From: Bacillota bacterium
GTDB lineage: Bacteria > Bacillota > SHA-98 > UBA4971
Direction: 5' to 3'
Assembly: GCA_012841305.1 (NCBI GenBank)
Contig: DUVA01000258.1
Location: 1 to 34,202, forward strand
Length of the DNA: 34,202 nucleotides
Part shown: positions 9,634-17,132 of the stretch, in pieces
Numbering within the stretch: position 1 is the first letter of the stretch
Layout of the letters: the number at the start of each line of letters is the position of its first letter
Program-made: the position numbers and the translations under genes
The notes under the pieces: generated by a model
The model's input: the letters and a program-made list of their open reading frames with translations, nothing else
Databases searched by the model: none
What the model was told of the DNA's origin: nothing

Positions 9634-9727
9634 ACCAGTTTCGCCGAAGGCGTCGGCCAGTTTCTGCGATTCGGGCGGGCTGTGTTAACATAATATGGGA
9701 GAGAACAACAGTCTCATGGTGATCTAC

Positions 9728-12373
9728 TTATATAGATAGACTCAGATTTCTTGGTCGGGACGAAGTATCGTCTGAAGAAGACTCCTCCGGATTCCGTCTG
9801 CGAGACCTCCTCTTGTAGGTTCGAACCACAAGAACTGTCATATCATCAGAAGTCAGTCCCCCTGAGTACTGCAGCGCGCGGTTAAGAATCAACCGGGCTA
9901 TTTCATCGGGACGCTCTGTGGTAACAGTCGAAATTAACCTCTCAACCCAGTCGTCAGGGGCATGTACAGGGGCAGCCGACCCACGAAGGCCTGCTGTGGA
10001 GTTTAGAACCCCATCGCTGACCATGACCACAAGGTCGCCGTCACCCAGCTTTTGACGGGTCTTTTGGATTTCTATCGCGTCAAATATCCCTGCAGGAAGA
10101 GACGGGGATTCGACAGCCTTCACCGTTCGTCCCCGTTTGATGAAGCTTGGGGGTGAACCTGCCTTGATGAACTGGACTTCACCGGTGACCATATCCATAG
10201 TGGCTACATCCAGGGTAGCAAAGGTCTCTCCGGGTGATCTGAGTAGAAGGATAAGATTTGCGGTCTTTACTGCAAACTCATCATCAAAGCCTGCTTCGAG
10301 GAGCCTTTCCAGCATGCTTACTGCAGTAGAGCTTTCTATCGCGGCGCCTTTTCCCGTTCCCATACCGTCACTGACGATAAACACTCCTCGCCCGTCAGCC
10401 AGCTCCAGCATAGAATGGGCATCCCCCGAAATGTCCGCCCCATGTTTAGCTGATACTGCAACTCCTCCGGCAATGCCGTATACTCTTGCCTGAGAAAACA
10501 TTACCTCACATGTAGGTTGCCCTGCTCTGTTCCCGCACCTTGCCTTAGAGACCTCGAGGTCACGATTGAGAATTCGGGAAATCAATGGCCCTACCGCATT
10601 TCTACATTCCCGCTCCCCGCAGCATGCTGCCTTTTTGACAGTGACGTCAAGCCTTCCTCTCCTACGAGCCACAACACTGACTTCTGTGATTCCAAGTCCG
10701 AGACGGGAAAGCTCGCGCATGATCCTCTGTTCTGCACTGGTCTCCAGTTCGACGCAGGCCCAGACATCTTCGCCCAGGCCGTCCAGGATTTCGGCGATCC
10801 CTTGCAACTGGCCGGAAAACATGTATCGTCCCTCAGCAAGCCGTCTGGCATATGCCAGATTTTGCCTGTAAGAACCTGTGGATCCGTTTACGGCAGCCAC
10901 GAGCCCGGGAACATTAAGACATTTCCAACTGAGCTGGTCTTTGACTTCAGCCACTTCTACCCGGGATTTTAACTCGGCGAGAGCTACGAGATTCAGCACA
11001 TCTCGGAAAGTCCTATGGAAAGCGTCGCCCCAACAGAAAAGGTAGGCCCTGCACTTGCTGCATACAGATGAGGAAATCTCATGTAGCATGTGGGCGACAT
11101 CCGCTCGTTCAGCCAATTCCGGATCGTAAGGGACTTGCTTCAACATGGATGAAAGCTCGTCAAATACTTTTGAGAAGTCCACCAGCTTCTGGGACAGAAG
11201 TTCCTGGACTCTCCTGGCATGTGCCTCCCCGCCTCCCCCCGTCTTTCTGTGAAGAAGGGGTAGCAATTTGGCTACTCTTTGCAAGCCTTTTCGAGGGATG
11301 AGGAGGAACAGTAAACCTGACAGGCCTAGCTCTGCGGCAAAGAGCAACACATTTCTCCTGCCCGATACCTGGAACACAAGCAGTCCGGCCCCTGCGGTGA
11401 ACCCAATGGCAGAGGCAAGCTTGCCATAACTGCGCATGCTGCCTGCCAGTAGCCCACCGAGAGCATATGCGCCCACAATAGGCGCTAATCCCTGGCCTGA
11501 CACTGCACATGCCAACCCAGTCAAAGCTCCTGCTGCAGCGCCAAAGGGCGCGCCGCCCGAGTGGGCTATAACGGTTGTAGCAATGCCGGCAGCTACCGGG
11601 CCTAACGGCACGCCCTTGAGCTCTATACCTGCGAGCCCCATGGTTACTCCTGCACACAGCAGTCCAAAGGAAGCTACTTGTTCAGGCCCCAGAGTTCCCC
11701 ACTGAGGCAAGGCTGAAAATCCCCGGCCGACTCCACCCCAGCTGAAGATTGCAGCAGCAAGCCCACCTATGACGGCTTCCAGCGCTACTATCGCTATAGA
11801 AGGTTGGGATACGCCAAGGATCATTTCCAGGACTTGAGGGATGAGAAAGCCGAATACCATTATGCTTACAGGCAATAAGAAGGGCCTGGCTTCCACGCGA
11901 CGGGAAAATACGCGTGCGAAGATTACAACGAGAACCAGGGGAGCAACTGCCCATATCGAGTCAGGGCCCAGAGTTAGCCCGTTTGTTCCCAGGAGGACAC
12001 CAAACGTCGTCAGAGGCGCGAAGGGACCGCGACACGCTGCCAGTACCCCAAGGTAGGCTATGCCGAAGGGAGCGCCTGCGCCAAAAACCTGTGCCCTGCC
12101 TAAGAGAATTCCTATCAAAGCGCAAAACACCGCTCCCGGTGAAAGCGCATGCATCCAGAAATCTCGAACCCGGTTAGCTCCCTCCGGGTCAACTTTGTTC
12201 CTATCAAATCCGTCCCCGTCAATTCCATTCCTGTCAAATCTATTCTGGTTACTGCTGCCTTCAGTGCGCCTACCCCTAACTCCTGTCGAAGATATCCGAA
12301 CCCTCTTATCATGGCCGAGAGAAACAGCATGTCCGGAACCACGAGAGGTTACACGCGTCGCCTCTCTATCCAT
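9728..12373 (-). CDS. spoIIE: Stage II sporulation protein E (SpoIIE), PP2C-type phosphatase
   Basis: An 881-residue membrane phosphatase that dephosphorylates SpoIIAA in the forespore and so releases sigma-F; it also acts at the polar septum. A hydrophilic N-terminus (about 70 residues) is followed by about ten membrane segments (roughly residues 75-380), a central regulatory/oligomerisation region with cysteine-rich CSKCRAYLFCWG, and the C-terminal PP2C domain. The latter shows HGADISGDAHS, FIVSDGMGTGKGA and DLVVMVSDGVLN, which supply the manganese-binding aspartates. ATG 12373 is preceded by AAAGGAGG at eight bases; the open frame extends 23 codons further without support. Residues about 43-64 are low-complexity and come from a 15-bp DNA repeat. 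Its presence strongly suggests the organism forms endospores or descends from spore formers. Confidence 0.96.
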   Translation of the reverse strand: MDREATRVTSRGSGHAVSLGHDKRVRISSTGVRGRRTEGSSNQNRFDRNGIDGDGFDRNKVDPEGANRVRDFWMHALSPGAVFCALIGILLGRAQVFGAGAPFGIAYLGVLAACRGPFAPLTTFGVLLGTNGLTLGPDSIWAVAPLVLVVIFARVFSRRVEARPFLLPVSIMVFGFLIPQVLEMILGVSQPSIAIVALEAVIGGLAAAIFSWGGVGRGFSALPQWGTLGPEQVASFGLLCAGVTMGLAGIELKGVPLGPVAAGIATTVIAHSGGAPFGAAAGALTGLACAVSGQGLAPIVGAYALGGLLAGSMRSYGKLASAIGFTAGAGLLVFQVSGRRNVLLFAAELGLSGLLFLLIPRKGLQRVAKLLPLLHRKTGGGGEAHARRVQELLSQKLVDFSKVFDELSSMLKQVPYDPELAERADVAHMLHEISSSVCSKCRAYLFCWGDAFHRTFRDVLNLVALAELKSRVEVAEVKDQLSWKCLNVPGLVAAVNGSTGSYRQNLAYARRLAEGRYMFSGQLQGIAEILDGLGEDVWACVELETSAEQRIMRELSRLGLGITEVSVVARRRGRLDVTVKKAACCGERECRNAVGPLISRILNRDLEVSKARCGNRAGQPTCEVMFSQARVYGIAGGVAVSAKHGADISGDAHSMLELADGRGVFIVSDGMGTGKGAAIESSTAVSMLERLLEAGFDDEFAVKTANLILLLRSPGETFATLDVATMDMVTGEVQFIKAGSPPSFIKRGRTVKAVESPSLPAGIFDAIEIQKTRQKLGDGDLVVMVSDGVLNSTAGLRGSAAPVHAPDDWVERLISTVTTERPDEIARLILNRALQYSGGLTSDDMTVLVVRTYKRRSRRRNPEESSSDDTSSRPRNLSLSI
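12183..12242. repeat. Four 15-bp tandem repeats inside the spoIIE 5' end
   Basis: Units at 12183, 12198, 12213 and 12228 share the frame of TTCCTATCAAATCCG. On the minus strand they encode repeats of the pattern x-x-(F/I/V)-D-x (NRFDR, NGIDG, DGFDR, NKVDP) in the hydrophilic N-terminus of SpoIIE. The 15-bp period keeps the frame. Confidence 0.7.
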
Positions 12374-12468
12374 CGCCGGTTCCTCCTTTACTTGCCCGCG
12401 GTAGGTTGTCCCATGATTCACTGGCTGTTGCGATACTACCATAGACGTATGGGGAGAACCTGACGGAA

Positions 12469-12499
12469 ATTGTACTCGTCACAATGGAATCTTGCGACA
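12469..12499 (-). promoter_or_regulatory. Possible spoIIE promoter with a Spo0A-like box
   Basis: The minus strand holds TACAAT (12469-12474) and, 18 bases upstream, TGTCGCA (12493-12499), one mismatch from the Spo0A box TGTCGAA. Bacillus spoIIE uses a sigma-A promoter with Spo0A boxes in place of a good -35. The match is weak and the assignment is by analogy. Confidence 0.3.
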
Positions 12500-12684
12500 C
12501 CCGGTTCGCGGAATCTCCAAAAGTCAGCCTCCTCTTCCAAAGAGCGCCCACGAACACCCACTTGCATCTTAATGCCTGGCTACGCTGGGCATTACCGGCT
12601 TCATGCCTAGGACTAATCCGGAGCGAAACTCCTGAAAACAAGCTGTGTGGTGACCTGACGCGACAATAGAAGATCATGACAGAG

Positions 12685-12860
12685 GTGCTCGATTTTCGAG
12701 CATGTTTTGCGAAATAGTTGCCCGAGGACCGAAATGAGCCAGCAAAAACCTCAAAACGTGTTCGAAAACCGGACACCTGTGTCGCAGACCGTGATCGAAA
12801 ATCGAACACGGACACCATAATTATCAGAAAAACCTCAGAAGGTGATAGAAATTCGGACAC
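12685..12860. repeat. Array 1 of 19-bp palindromic motifs, consensus GTGNTCGAAAATCGNACAC
   Basis: Clear copies start at 12685 (GTGCTCGATTTTCGAGCAT), 12758 (GTGTTCGAAAACCGGACAC), 12791 (GTGATCGAAAATCGAACAC) and 12842 (GTGATAGAAATTCGGACAC). A degenerate copy at 12725 falls exactly 33 bp before 12758, and 12758 to 12791 is also 33 bp; the last gap is 51 bp. Spacers carry AACCTCAAAACG or AACCTCAGAAG just before a motif. No coding sense is evident. The motif, the period and the CCTCAAAA word recur in array 2 at 21502-21954. Confidence 0.85.
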
Positions 12861-12921
12861 GCTCCCCGGACCGGCGAATGTGGCTTCCTGACGCTTACGG
12901 TTTGTCCATGCTGAGGCAAAG

Positions 12922-12978
12922 GGTATCCATTTGCAGGAGGGGTGTCCATTTGCAGGAGGGGTATCCATTTGAAAGAGT
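12922..12978. repeat. Three 19-bp tandem repeats
   Basis: GGTATCCATTTGCAGGAGG (12922-12940), GGTGTCCATTTGCAGGAGG (12941-12959) and GGTATCCATTTGAAAGAGT (12960-12978) are head-to-tail with no spacer. They begin 61 bases after array 1. On the minus strand GGACACC resembles the flank of an array-1 motif. No gene in 12979-13185 other than the lysE leader. Confidence 0.9.
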
Positions 12979-13009
12979 ATCAGCCTGGACATGATAGTTA
13001 AATCCATAA

Positions 13010-13125
13010 GGAATCAAGCTGGGAATCAAGCTCTTACTATGGACGCAAGTAAAGCGTGCGGTGTATACTAGTAAAATATAGGCGTCAAATGGCCCCCACC
13101 TACATATTAGCCCACCTGCATATTA
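13010..13125. repeat. Short direct repeats upstream of the LysE-type gene
   Basis: GGAATCAAGCT occurs at 13010-13020 and 13022-13032. CCCACCTACATATTA (13095-13109) is followed by CCCACCTGCATATTA (13111-13125). They could be operator sites or slippage duplications. No convincing -35/-10 pair was found for the gene at 13186. Confidence 0.5.
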
Positions 13126-13185
13126 AGGAGTATGAATGTCGGGTAGTATCTAGCCGGGGTTGAGAGTTAAGGGAGAGGTTGTCAC

Positions 13186-13797
13186 ATGCCTAACGTGTTC
13201 GCGTTTCTATCATACATATTCATAATGACTCTTACCCCTGGCCCAAACAACATGGTATGCCTGGTAAATGGCAGTAGGTTTGGTTTCAGGCAGACGTTTC
13301 ACTTCATTGCGGGGCTTTCCATCGGAGTGATTGTGATAATGCTCGGGTGCAGCTACTTGAATCTTTCTCTGTCCAGATTCATCCCAAGTTTCAGGCCGAT
13401 AGCTGAAGCCTTAGGCGGATTGTACATGCTATATCTGGCAGTGCGCATCTTAAGAAGTGAGGAAGCCACAGCCAATACAAACACCCATAGCGCGACTTTC
13501 GCTATGGGCATCGGCATGCAGTTTGTCAATGTCAAGCTGCTACTTTATGCCTTGACGGTTACTGCCAATTTCGTTACCCCGTACTATGAGTCGTTCATAG
13601 CCGTATTTCTCATCTGTGTCTTCCTGGGCTGCTGTTCCGTTATGGCAGCTTCCTGTTGGGCTCTGTTCGGAACTGCGATTCAACGCTTCTTCGGACAGTA
13701 CAGAAAGCCATTGAACATGGGTATGGCATTGCTTCTCCTTTACGCAGCGCTCTCCATATCAGGTATGTTGCCTCGCATCGAACTTCTGCTTAAGTAA
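13186..13797 (+). CDS. LysE/RhtB-family amino acid exporter
   Basis: A 203-residue integral membrane protein with about six hydrophobic segments, the normal size of LysE/RhtB exporters, which expel amino acids or homoserine lactone-like compounds using the proton gradient. The family signature TLTPGPNNMVCLVNGSRFG is at residues 15-33. ALGGLYMLYLAVRIL follows in the middle, and GMALLLLYAALSISGM closes the C-terminal helix. ATG 13186 is preceded by AGGGAGAGG seven bases upstream. The gene is alone on the plus strand and faces the S41 peptidase; their 3' ends overlap by 58 bases. Substrate unknown. Confidence 0.9.
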   Translation: MPNVFAFLSYIFIMTLTPGPNNMVCLVNGSRFGFRQTFHFIAGLSIGVIVIMLGCSYLNLSLSRFIPSFRPIAEALGGLYMLYLAVRILRSEEATANTNTHSATFAMGIGMQFVNVKLLLYALTVTANFVTPYYESFIAVFLICVFLGCCSVMAASCWALFGTAIQRFFGQYRKPLNMGMALLLLYAALSISGMLPRIELLLK

Positions 13798-15104
13798 GAC
13801 TTCAGGTAATCCACAGCGCATATAAGCGCTCTGTCTATGCAACCTGCAATATCGTCAACAGTAGGACTGACGCTGATATCCGCAGGCACACCCTGCCCTT
13901 CGATAAGAGAACCGTCAGCGCGGTACTCCCGCCACCTGGAAACCTGAAACTTGAACCCGCTGACCTCGAGTCGAATAGGATTGCCGCTGGATCCTGCGGT
14001 AGTATGACCTATAGTAGTGGCCCGCCCGGAGTCGTGCATACCTGCAACGAAATGCTCAGCACTGCTGATGACGAACTCGTCGATGAGTAGGACGACAGGC
14101 CCGCTGTACTGCCACTCCCCTCTCGGACTGACAGCACGCCCTATGCGCGGCGCAAACCAGGGCTTACCCAGCGTGACCATGCGCATTTGGAAGCCGGGGA
14201 AGGCCACGGAAGATGTGAAGAACCGTCCTGCACACCTCTGCGCTACTCTGTCGTCGCCTCCGCCGTTTCCTCTCATGTCGATAATCAGCGCTTTCATCTC
14301 TCTTAGTTGCTCCAAAGCTGCGTCGAATGCTTTCACTAAATCATCACCGGACTTCAATCCCAGGCGGGACGCGGAAAATGACGGCAACGTCAACAGCCCG
14401 ATATCCCCGTCCAAGACCGCAGCGGTTATTGCCATAGGCTCAGCTACGAAAGGCTCGCGGAGGAGCCGCAGGCTAAAAACCTTACCGTCCCGACTCTCCA
14501 GTTCAACCTTAACCTGCTCATCAAGATCCCCTTCCAGCACCGCAGCTACTGCCACGCTCCGTCTGTGCCAAGGCGTTGACGAATGAACCCGCGGAACAAG
14601 ACGGTTTATGCGCTCCTTTGAAGGCTCGCCGTCCACTGAGAGTATTGTGAGACCGGGCACGATCCCTTGTGCCTCGGCATCTGAACCGAATGCGACTTTC
14701 GCTACAATAGGCTTACCTTCTGTTTCAGCAATATGTATACGGGGCCTTCCTCTGGCTGAGGACACCTGCCTTGGGTAGTCACACATATAAGAGTGGCCGT
14801 CGTCAAGCTCACGCACCAATGCGCTCATGCTGACAAAGAATTCGTAGTCGCTCTCGACCCCTGCAACCTGATGCAAATAGCACTGCCTAACTGACTCCCA
14901 ATCGATACCTTTGTCATCAAAGTAGCTGTACCAGAGGCCTATCTTTTCCCAGATCTCCTCGCAGATCCTGTGCCGTTCTTCCGGCGAATATGTAAGCTCA
15001 GTAAGCTCTGTTACCGCCTCTCCCCCGGGCACAACTGACAAGAACCCGGCAACTGTCAAAAGCCCCACAATAAGAATGAACGAAACCAAATTTCTCCGCC
15101 TCAT
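13740..15104 (-). CDS. Secreted S41-family serine peptidase with PDZ domain
   Basis: A 454-residue protein with a signal peptide or membrane anchor (MRRRN followed by a hydrophobic run to about residue 25). A helical N-terminal region is followed by a PDZ-like segment (VAFGSDAEAQGIVPGLTILSVDGEP). The S41 peptidase core has IIDMRGNGGGDD and the nucleophile region FVISSAEHFVAGM with the serine in SSAEHF. S41 peptidases (CtpA/tricorn/IRBP type) use Ser-Lys or Ser-containing tetrads to cut C-terminal tails. ATG 15104 follows GGGGAG at eight bases; the open frame extends 20 codons upstream without a ribosome site. It lies 95 bases behind the yknZ-like permease and may belong to that operon. Its 3' end overlaps the opposing lysE-type gene by 58 bases. 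Target unknown. Confidence 0.88.
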   Translation of the reverse strand: MRRRNLVSFILIVGLLTVAGFLSVVPGGEAVTELTELTYSPEERHRICEEIWEKIGLWYSYFDDKGIDWESVRQCYLHQVAGVESDYEFFVSMSALVRELDDGHSYMCDYPRQVSSARGRPRIHIAETEGKPIVAKVAFGSDAEAQGIVPGLTILSVDGEPSKERINRLVPRVHSSTPWHRRSVAVAAVLEGDLDEQVKVELESRDGKVFSLRLLREPFVAEPMAITAAVLDGDIGLLTLPSFSASRLGLKSGDDLVKAFDAALEQLREMKALIIDMRGNGGGDDRVAQRCAGRFFTSSVAFPGFQMRMVTLGKPWFAPRIGRAVSPRGEWQYSGPVVLLIDEFVISSAEHFVAGMHDSGRATTIGHTTAGSSGNPIRLEVSGFKFQVSRWREYRADGSLIEGQGVPADISVSPTVDDIAGCIDRALICAVDYLKSYLSRSSMRGNIPDMESAA

Positions 15105-15182
15105 TGCTCTCACTCCCCAGGGGTAGGCATCCTTGTCATTTGGCCTCATTAAGCCGATTGGCACTGAACCGGGGACGGATGG

Positions 15183-15213
15183 TTACTCACATCTCACGCT
15201 TACTCATATCTCA
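15183..15213. repeat. 17-bp duplication at the stop of the permease gene
   Basis: TTACTCACATCTCA (15183-15196) and TTACTCATATCTCA (15200-15213) repeat with a 17-bp period; the second copy contains the permease stop codon. This looks like a small tandem duplication of the gene end. Confidence 0.6.
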
Positions 15214-16396
15214 ACGCTTCGATAGGATCCAGGTTCGCTGCCTTATATGCAGGATAGACTCCAAATGCCACTCCTGAAAAAGAAGCGGAGATAACTGCAA
15301 CAGCAATGGAAAACAATGACACATAGGTAGGCCATTTGGCTATCTTCGCGATTAGAGCAGCCCCTGCCCATCCAAGGACGATTCCCATGGCTCCACCGAC
15401 CAAGCAAAGGGATATCGCTTCAAACAGGAACTGTCTCAGGATATCAGCTTTCTTGGCGCCGACAGCTTTTCTTATCCCTACCTCTCGGGTGCGTTCAGTA
15501 ACTGACACCAACATGATGTTCATAACGCCTATCCCACCTACAAGCAAGGAAATGCCGCCTATGCCTCCGAGAATCACAGTGAATATCCGCGCGATAGTCT
15601 CTGTGGTCTCCAAAATGGAAGCGCTGCTTACGACATTGAAAGAAGCATCTTTACCATGGCGCTGGGCTAGGACTTTCTCGATCTGATCCATAGCGTCTCT
15701 CACTTGTTTCATGTCACGGGCTTCGCAAGATATGAAGGCCACTTCGTCACTGCCTGTCATTCGCTTGGAGTGAGTAATCGGCAGATAGGCGGACATGTCA
15801 GAAGGATTCTCCCCAAAAATGGTCCTGCCTTGCTCCTTCATAACTCCCACTACAGCAAAACTCTGCCCGTTTATCTTCACTTTTGTGCCTATGGCACTCT
15901 CTTCGCCAAAAAGCTTATTTGCCAGACTCCCGCCGAGAATCGCCACCTGACGCTGTGCTCTGATATCGAGTTCTTGGAGGAACCTACCTTCCTTCAGGCC
16001 TGCCCCATGCGTCGTAGAAAGCCCTTCATCTGTAAAAGTAGCACTTATGTTGTACCGGTCTTTGCCGTATTTCACTGTCACCAGTCCCATTCGTGACACA
16101 CTGACACTACCCACCGCAGGACACCCTTTGCGTATAGCTTGTGCATCCTCGTACGTCAATGACTTCCTCCGTGCTCCTGACATGGCCTCTCTGGCATAAT
16201 CCGGCTGTACGAAAATCAGGTTGGAGCCAAGCCCAGCCAGTTCCATACTAACCAGCCTTCTCCCGCCTTCTCCTATAGACATCATGGCGATCACCGACGC
16301 AATCCCGATAACTATCCCAAGAAGGGTAAGGGCTGACCGCATTTTATTCGTCTTCAAGCTGGATAGCGCAAGCTTCATACATTCGTAGAAGGTCAT
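15200..16396 (-). CDS. yknZ: MacB/YknZ-like ABC transporter permease
   Basis: A 398-residue permease of the MacB/FtsX type, a normal length. An N-terminal membrane segment ([24 protein letters not shown], split over about residues 22-45) is followed by a large extracytoplasmic MacB_PCD domain (about 50-270). The C-terminal FtsX domain has three membrane segments, including [20 protein letters not shown] and the conserved [15 protein letters not shown]. The ATG overlaps the stop of the ATPase gene by four bases (ATGA) and has GGGGAAG upstream. With the ATPase and adaptor it forms a mechanotransmission-type transporter. YknXYZ of Bacillus subtilis is the closest named system by composition and by the Yip1 gene next door; the gene symbol rests on that analogy. 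Confidence 0.9.
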   Translation of the reverse strand: MTFYECMKLALSSLKTNKMRSALTLLGIVIGIASVIAMMSIGEGGRRLVSMELAGLGSNLIFVQPDYAREAMSGARRKSLTYEDAQAIRKGCPAVGSVSVSRMGLVTVKYGKDRYNISATFTDEGLSTTHGAGLKEGRFLQELDIRAQRQVAILGGSLANKLFGEESAIGTKVKINGQSFAVVGVMKEQGRTIFGENPSDMSAYLPITHSKRMTGSDEVAFISCEARDMKQVRDAMDQIEKVLAQRHGKDASFNVVSSASILETTETIARIFTVILGGIGGISLLVGGIGVMNIMLVSVTERTREVGIRKAVGAKKADILRQFLFEAISLCLVGGAMGIVLGWAGAALIAKIAKWPTYVSLFSIAVAVISASFSGVAFGVYPAYKAANLDPIEALRYE

Positions 16397-17121
16397 TTGA
16401 CTTCCCCATCCCCCTCTTCTTCTCTCGCCGTCATCCTGCCGACGTCGGATCCCTTTCCTTCCCTGACAATCAGTCCGTCCCTTATTTCCACAAATCGCCC
16501 TGTCATAGCCGCTATTTCCGGGTTGTGAGTAACAACTATTATGGTTATCCCTTGTTCATGAAGCTCCTTTAGTATCCTGATAATCTCAAGGCCGGACTTG
16601 GTGTCCAGGTTCCCTGTAGGTTCATCCGCGAGTATTATGGAAGGCTCTGTTACCAGCGCCCTGGCAATTGCCACTCTCTGCGCCTGGCCACCGGAAAGCT
16701 CATTCGGCCTGTGATGTGCGCGCTCAGCCAGTCCTACCTTCTCCAGGGCAGCCAAGGCCCGCTCTCTACGGGTAGAAGATTGAACACCGGAGTACACAAG
16801 AGGAAGTTCAACGTTTTCTAAGGATGTGGCTCGAGGCAAGAGATTGAAGGTTTGGAACACGAACCCGATTTTCTTATTGCGGACTTCGGCAAGTTCGTCA
16901 TCGGACAGCTTGCTTACCACTTTCCCGTCGAGAGAGTAACTGCCGCTTGTAGGCCTGTCGAGGCACCCAAGAATATTCATAAGCGTGGACTTGCCGGACC
17001 CTGAAGGTCCTATGATAGCCACTGACTCACCGCGCTCCACCCTGAGGGACACTCCTCTTAGTGCTGCTACCTGGACTACGCCGGTATCATAAACCTTCTC
17101 TACGTCCTTTGCGTCAATCAT
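16393..17121 (-). CDS. yknY: MacB/LolD-type ABC transporter ATPase (YknY-like)
   Basis: A 242-residue ATP-binding subunit with every ABC motif: Walker [10 protein letters not shown] at residues 38-46, Q-loop in [20 protein letters not shown], signature [15 protein letters not shown], Walker [13 protein letters not shown], and switch histidine in IVVTHNPE. The VELP and DEPTGNLD segments are typical of the MacB/LolD group. ATG 17121 is 11 bases behind the adaptor stop with AAGGTGA as ribosome site, and the gene overlaps the permease by four bases. It drives the YknZ-like permease. The C-terminal 25 residues are charged and variable. Confidence 0.95.
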   Translation of the reverse strand: MIDAKDVEKVYDTGVVQVAALRGVSLRVERGESVAIIGPSGSGKSTLMNILGCLDRPTSGSYSLDGKVVSKLSDDELAEVRNKKIGFVFQTFNLLPRATSLENVELPLVYSGVQSSTRRERALAALEKVGLAERAHHRPNELSGGQAQRVAIARALVTEPSIILADEPTGNLDTKSGLEIIRILKELHEQGITIIVVTHNPEIAAMTGRFVEIRDGLIVREGKGSDVGRMTAREEEGDGEVK

Positions 17122-17132
17122 GTAGTGTCACC

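Noticed and set aside
9486-9727. tRNA genes, which lie near spoIIE in Bacillus.
   Set aside because: I found no TTCGA-type T-arm with acceptor pairing on either strand; the hairpins do not form a cloverleaf.
10137-12404. Several plus-strand open frames of 70-150 codons inside spoIIE.
   Set aside because: They are antisense shadows of a well-supported gene, without ribosome sites or recognisable domains. The same applies to antisense frames inside addA, addB, ftsH and AOR.
12366-13007. A 213-codon open frame on the minus strand upstream of spoIIE.
   Set aside because: It is built from the palindrome array and tandem repeats, has no ribosome site, resembles no protein family, and overlaps the real spoIIE start region.
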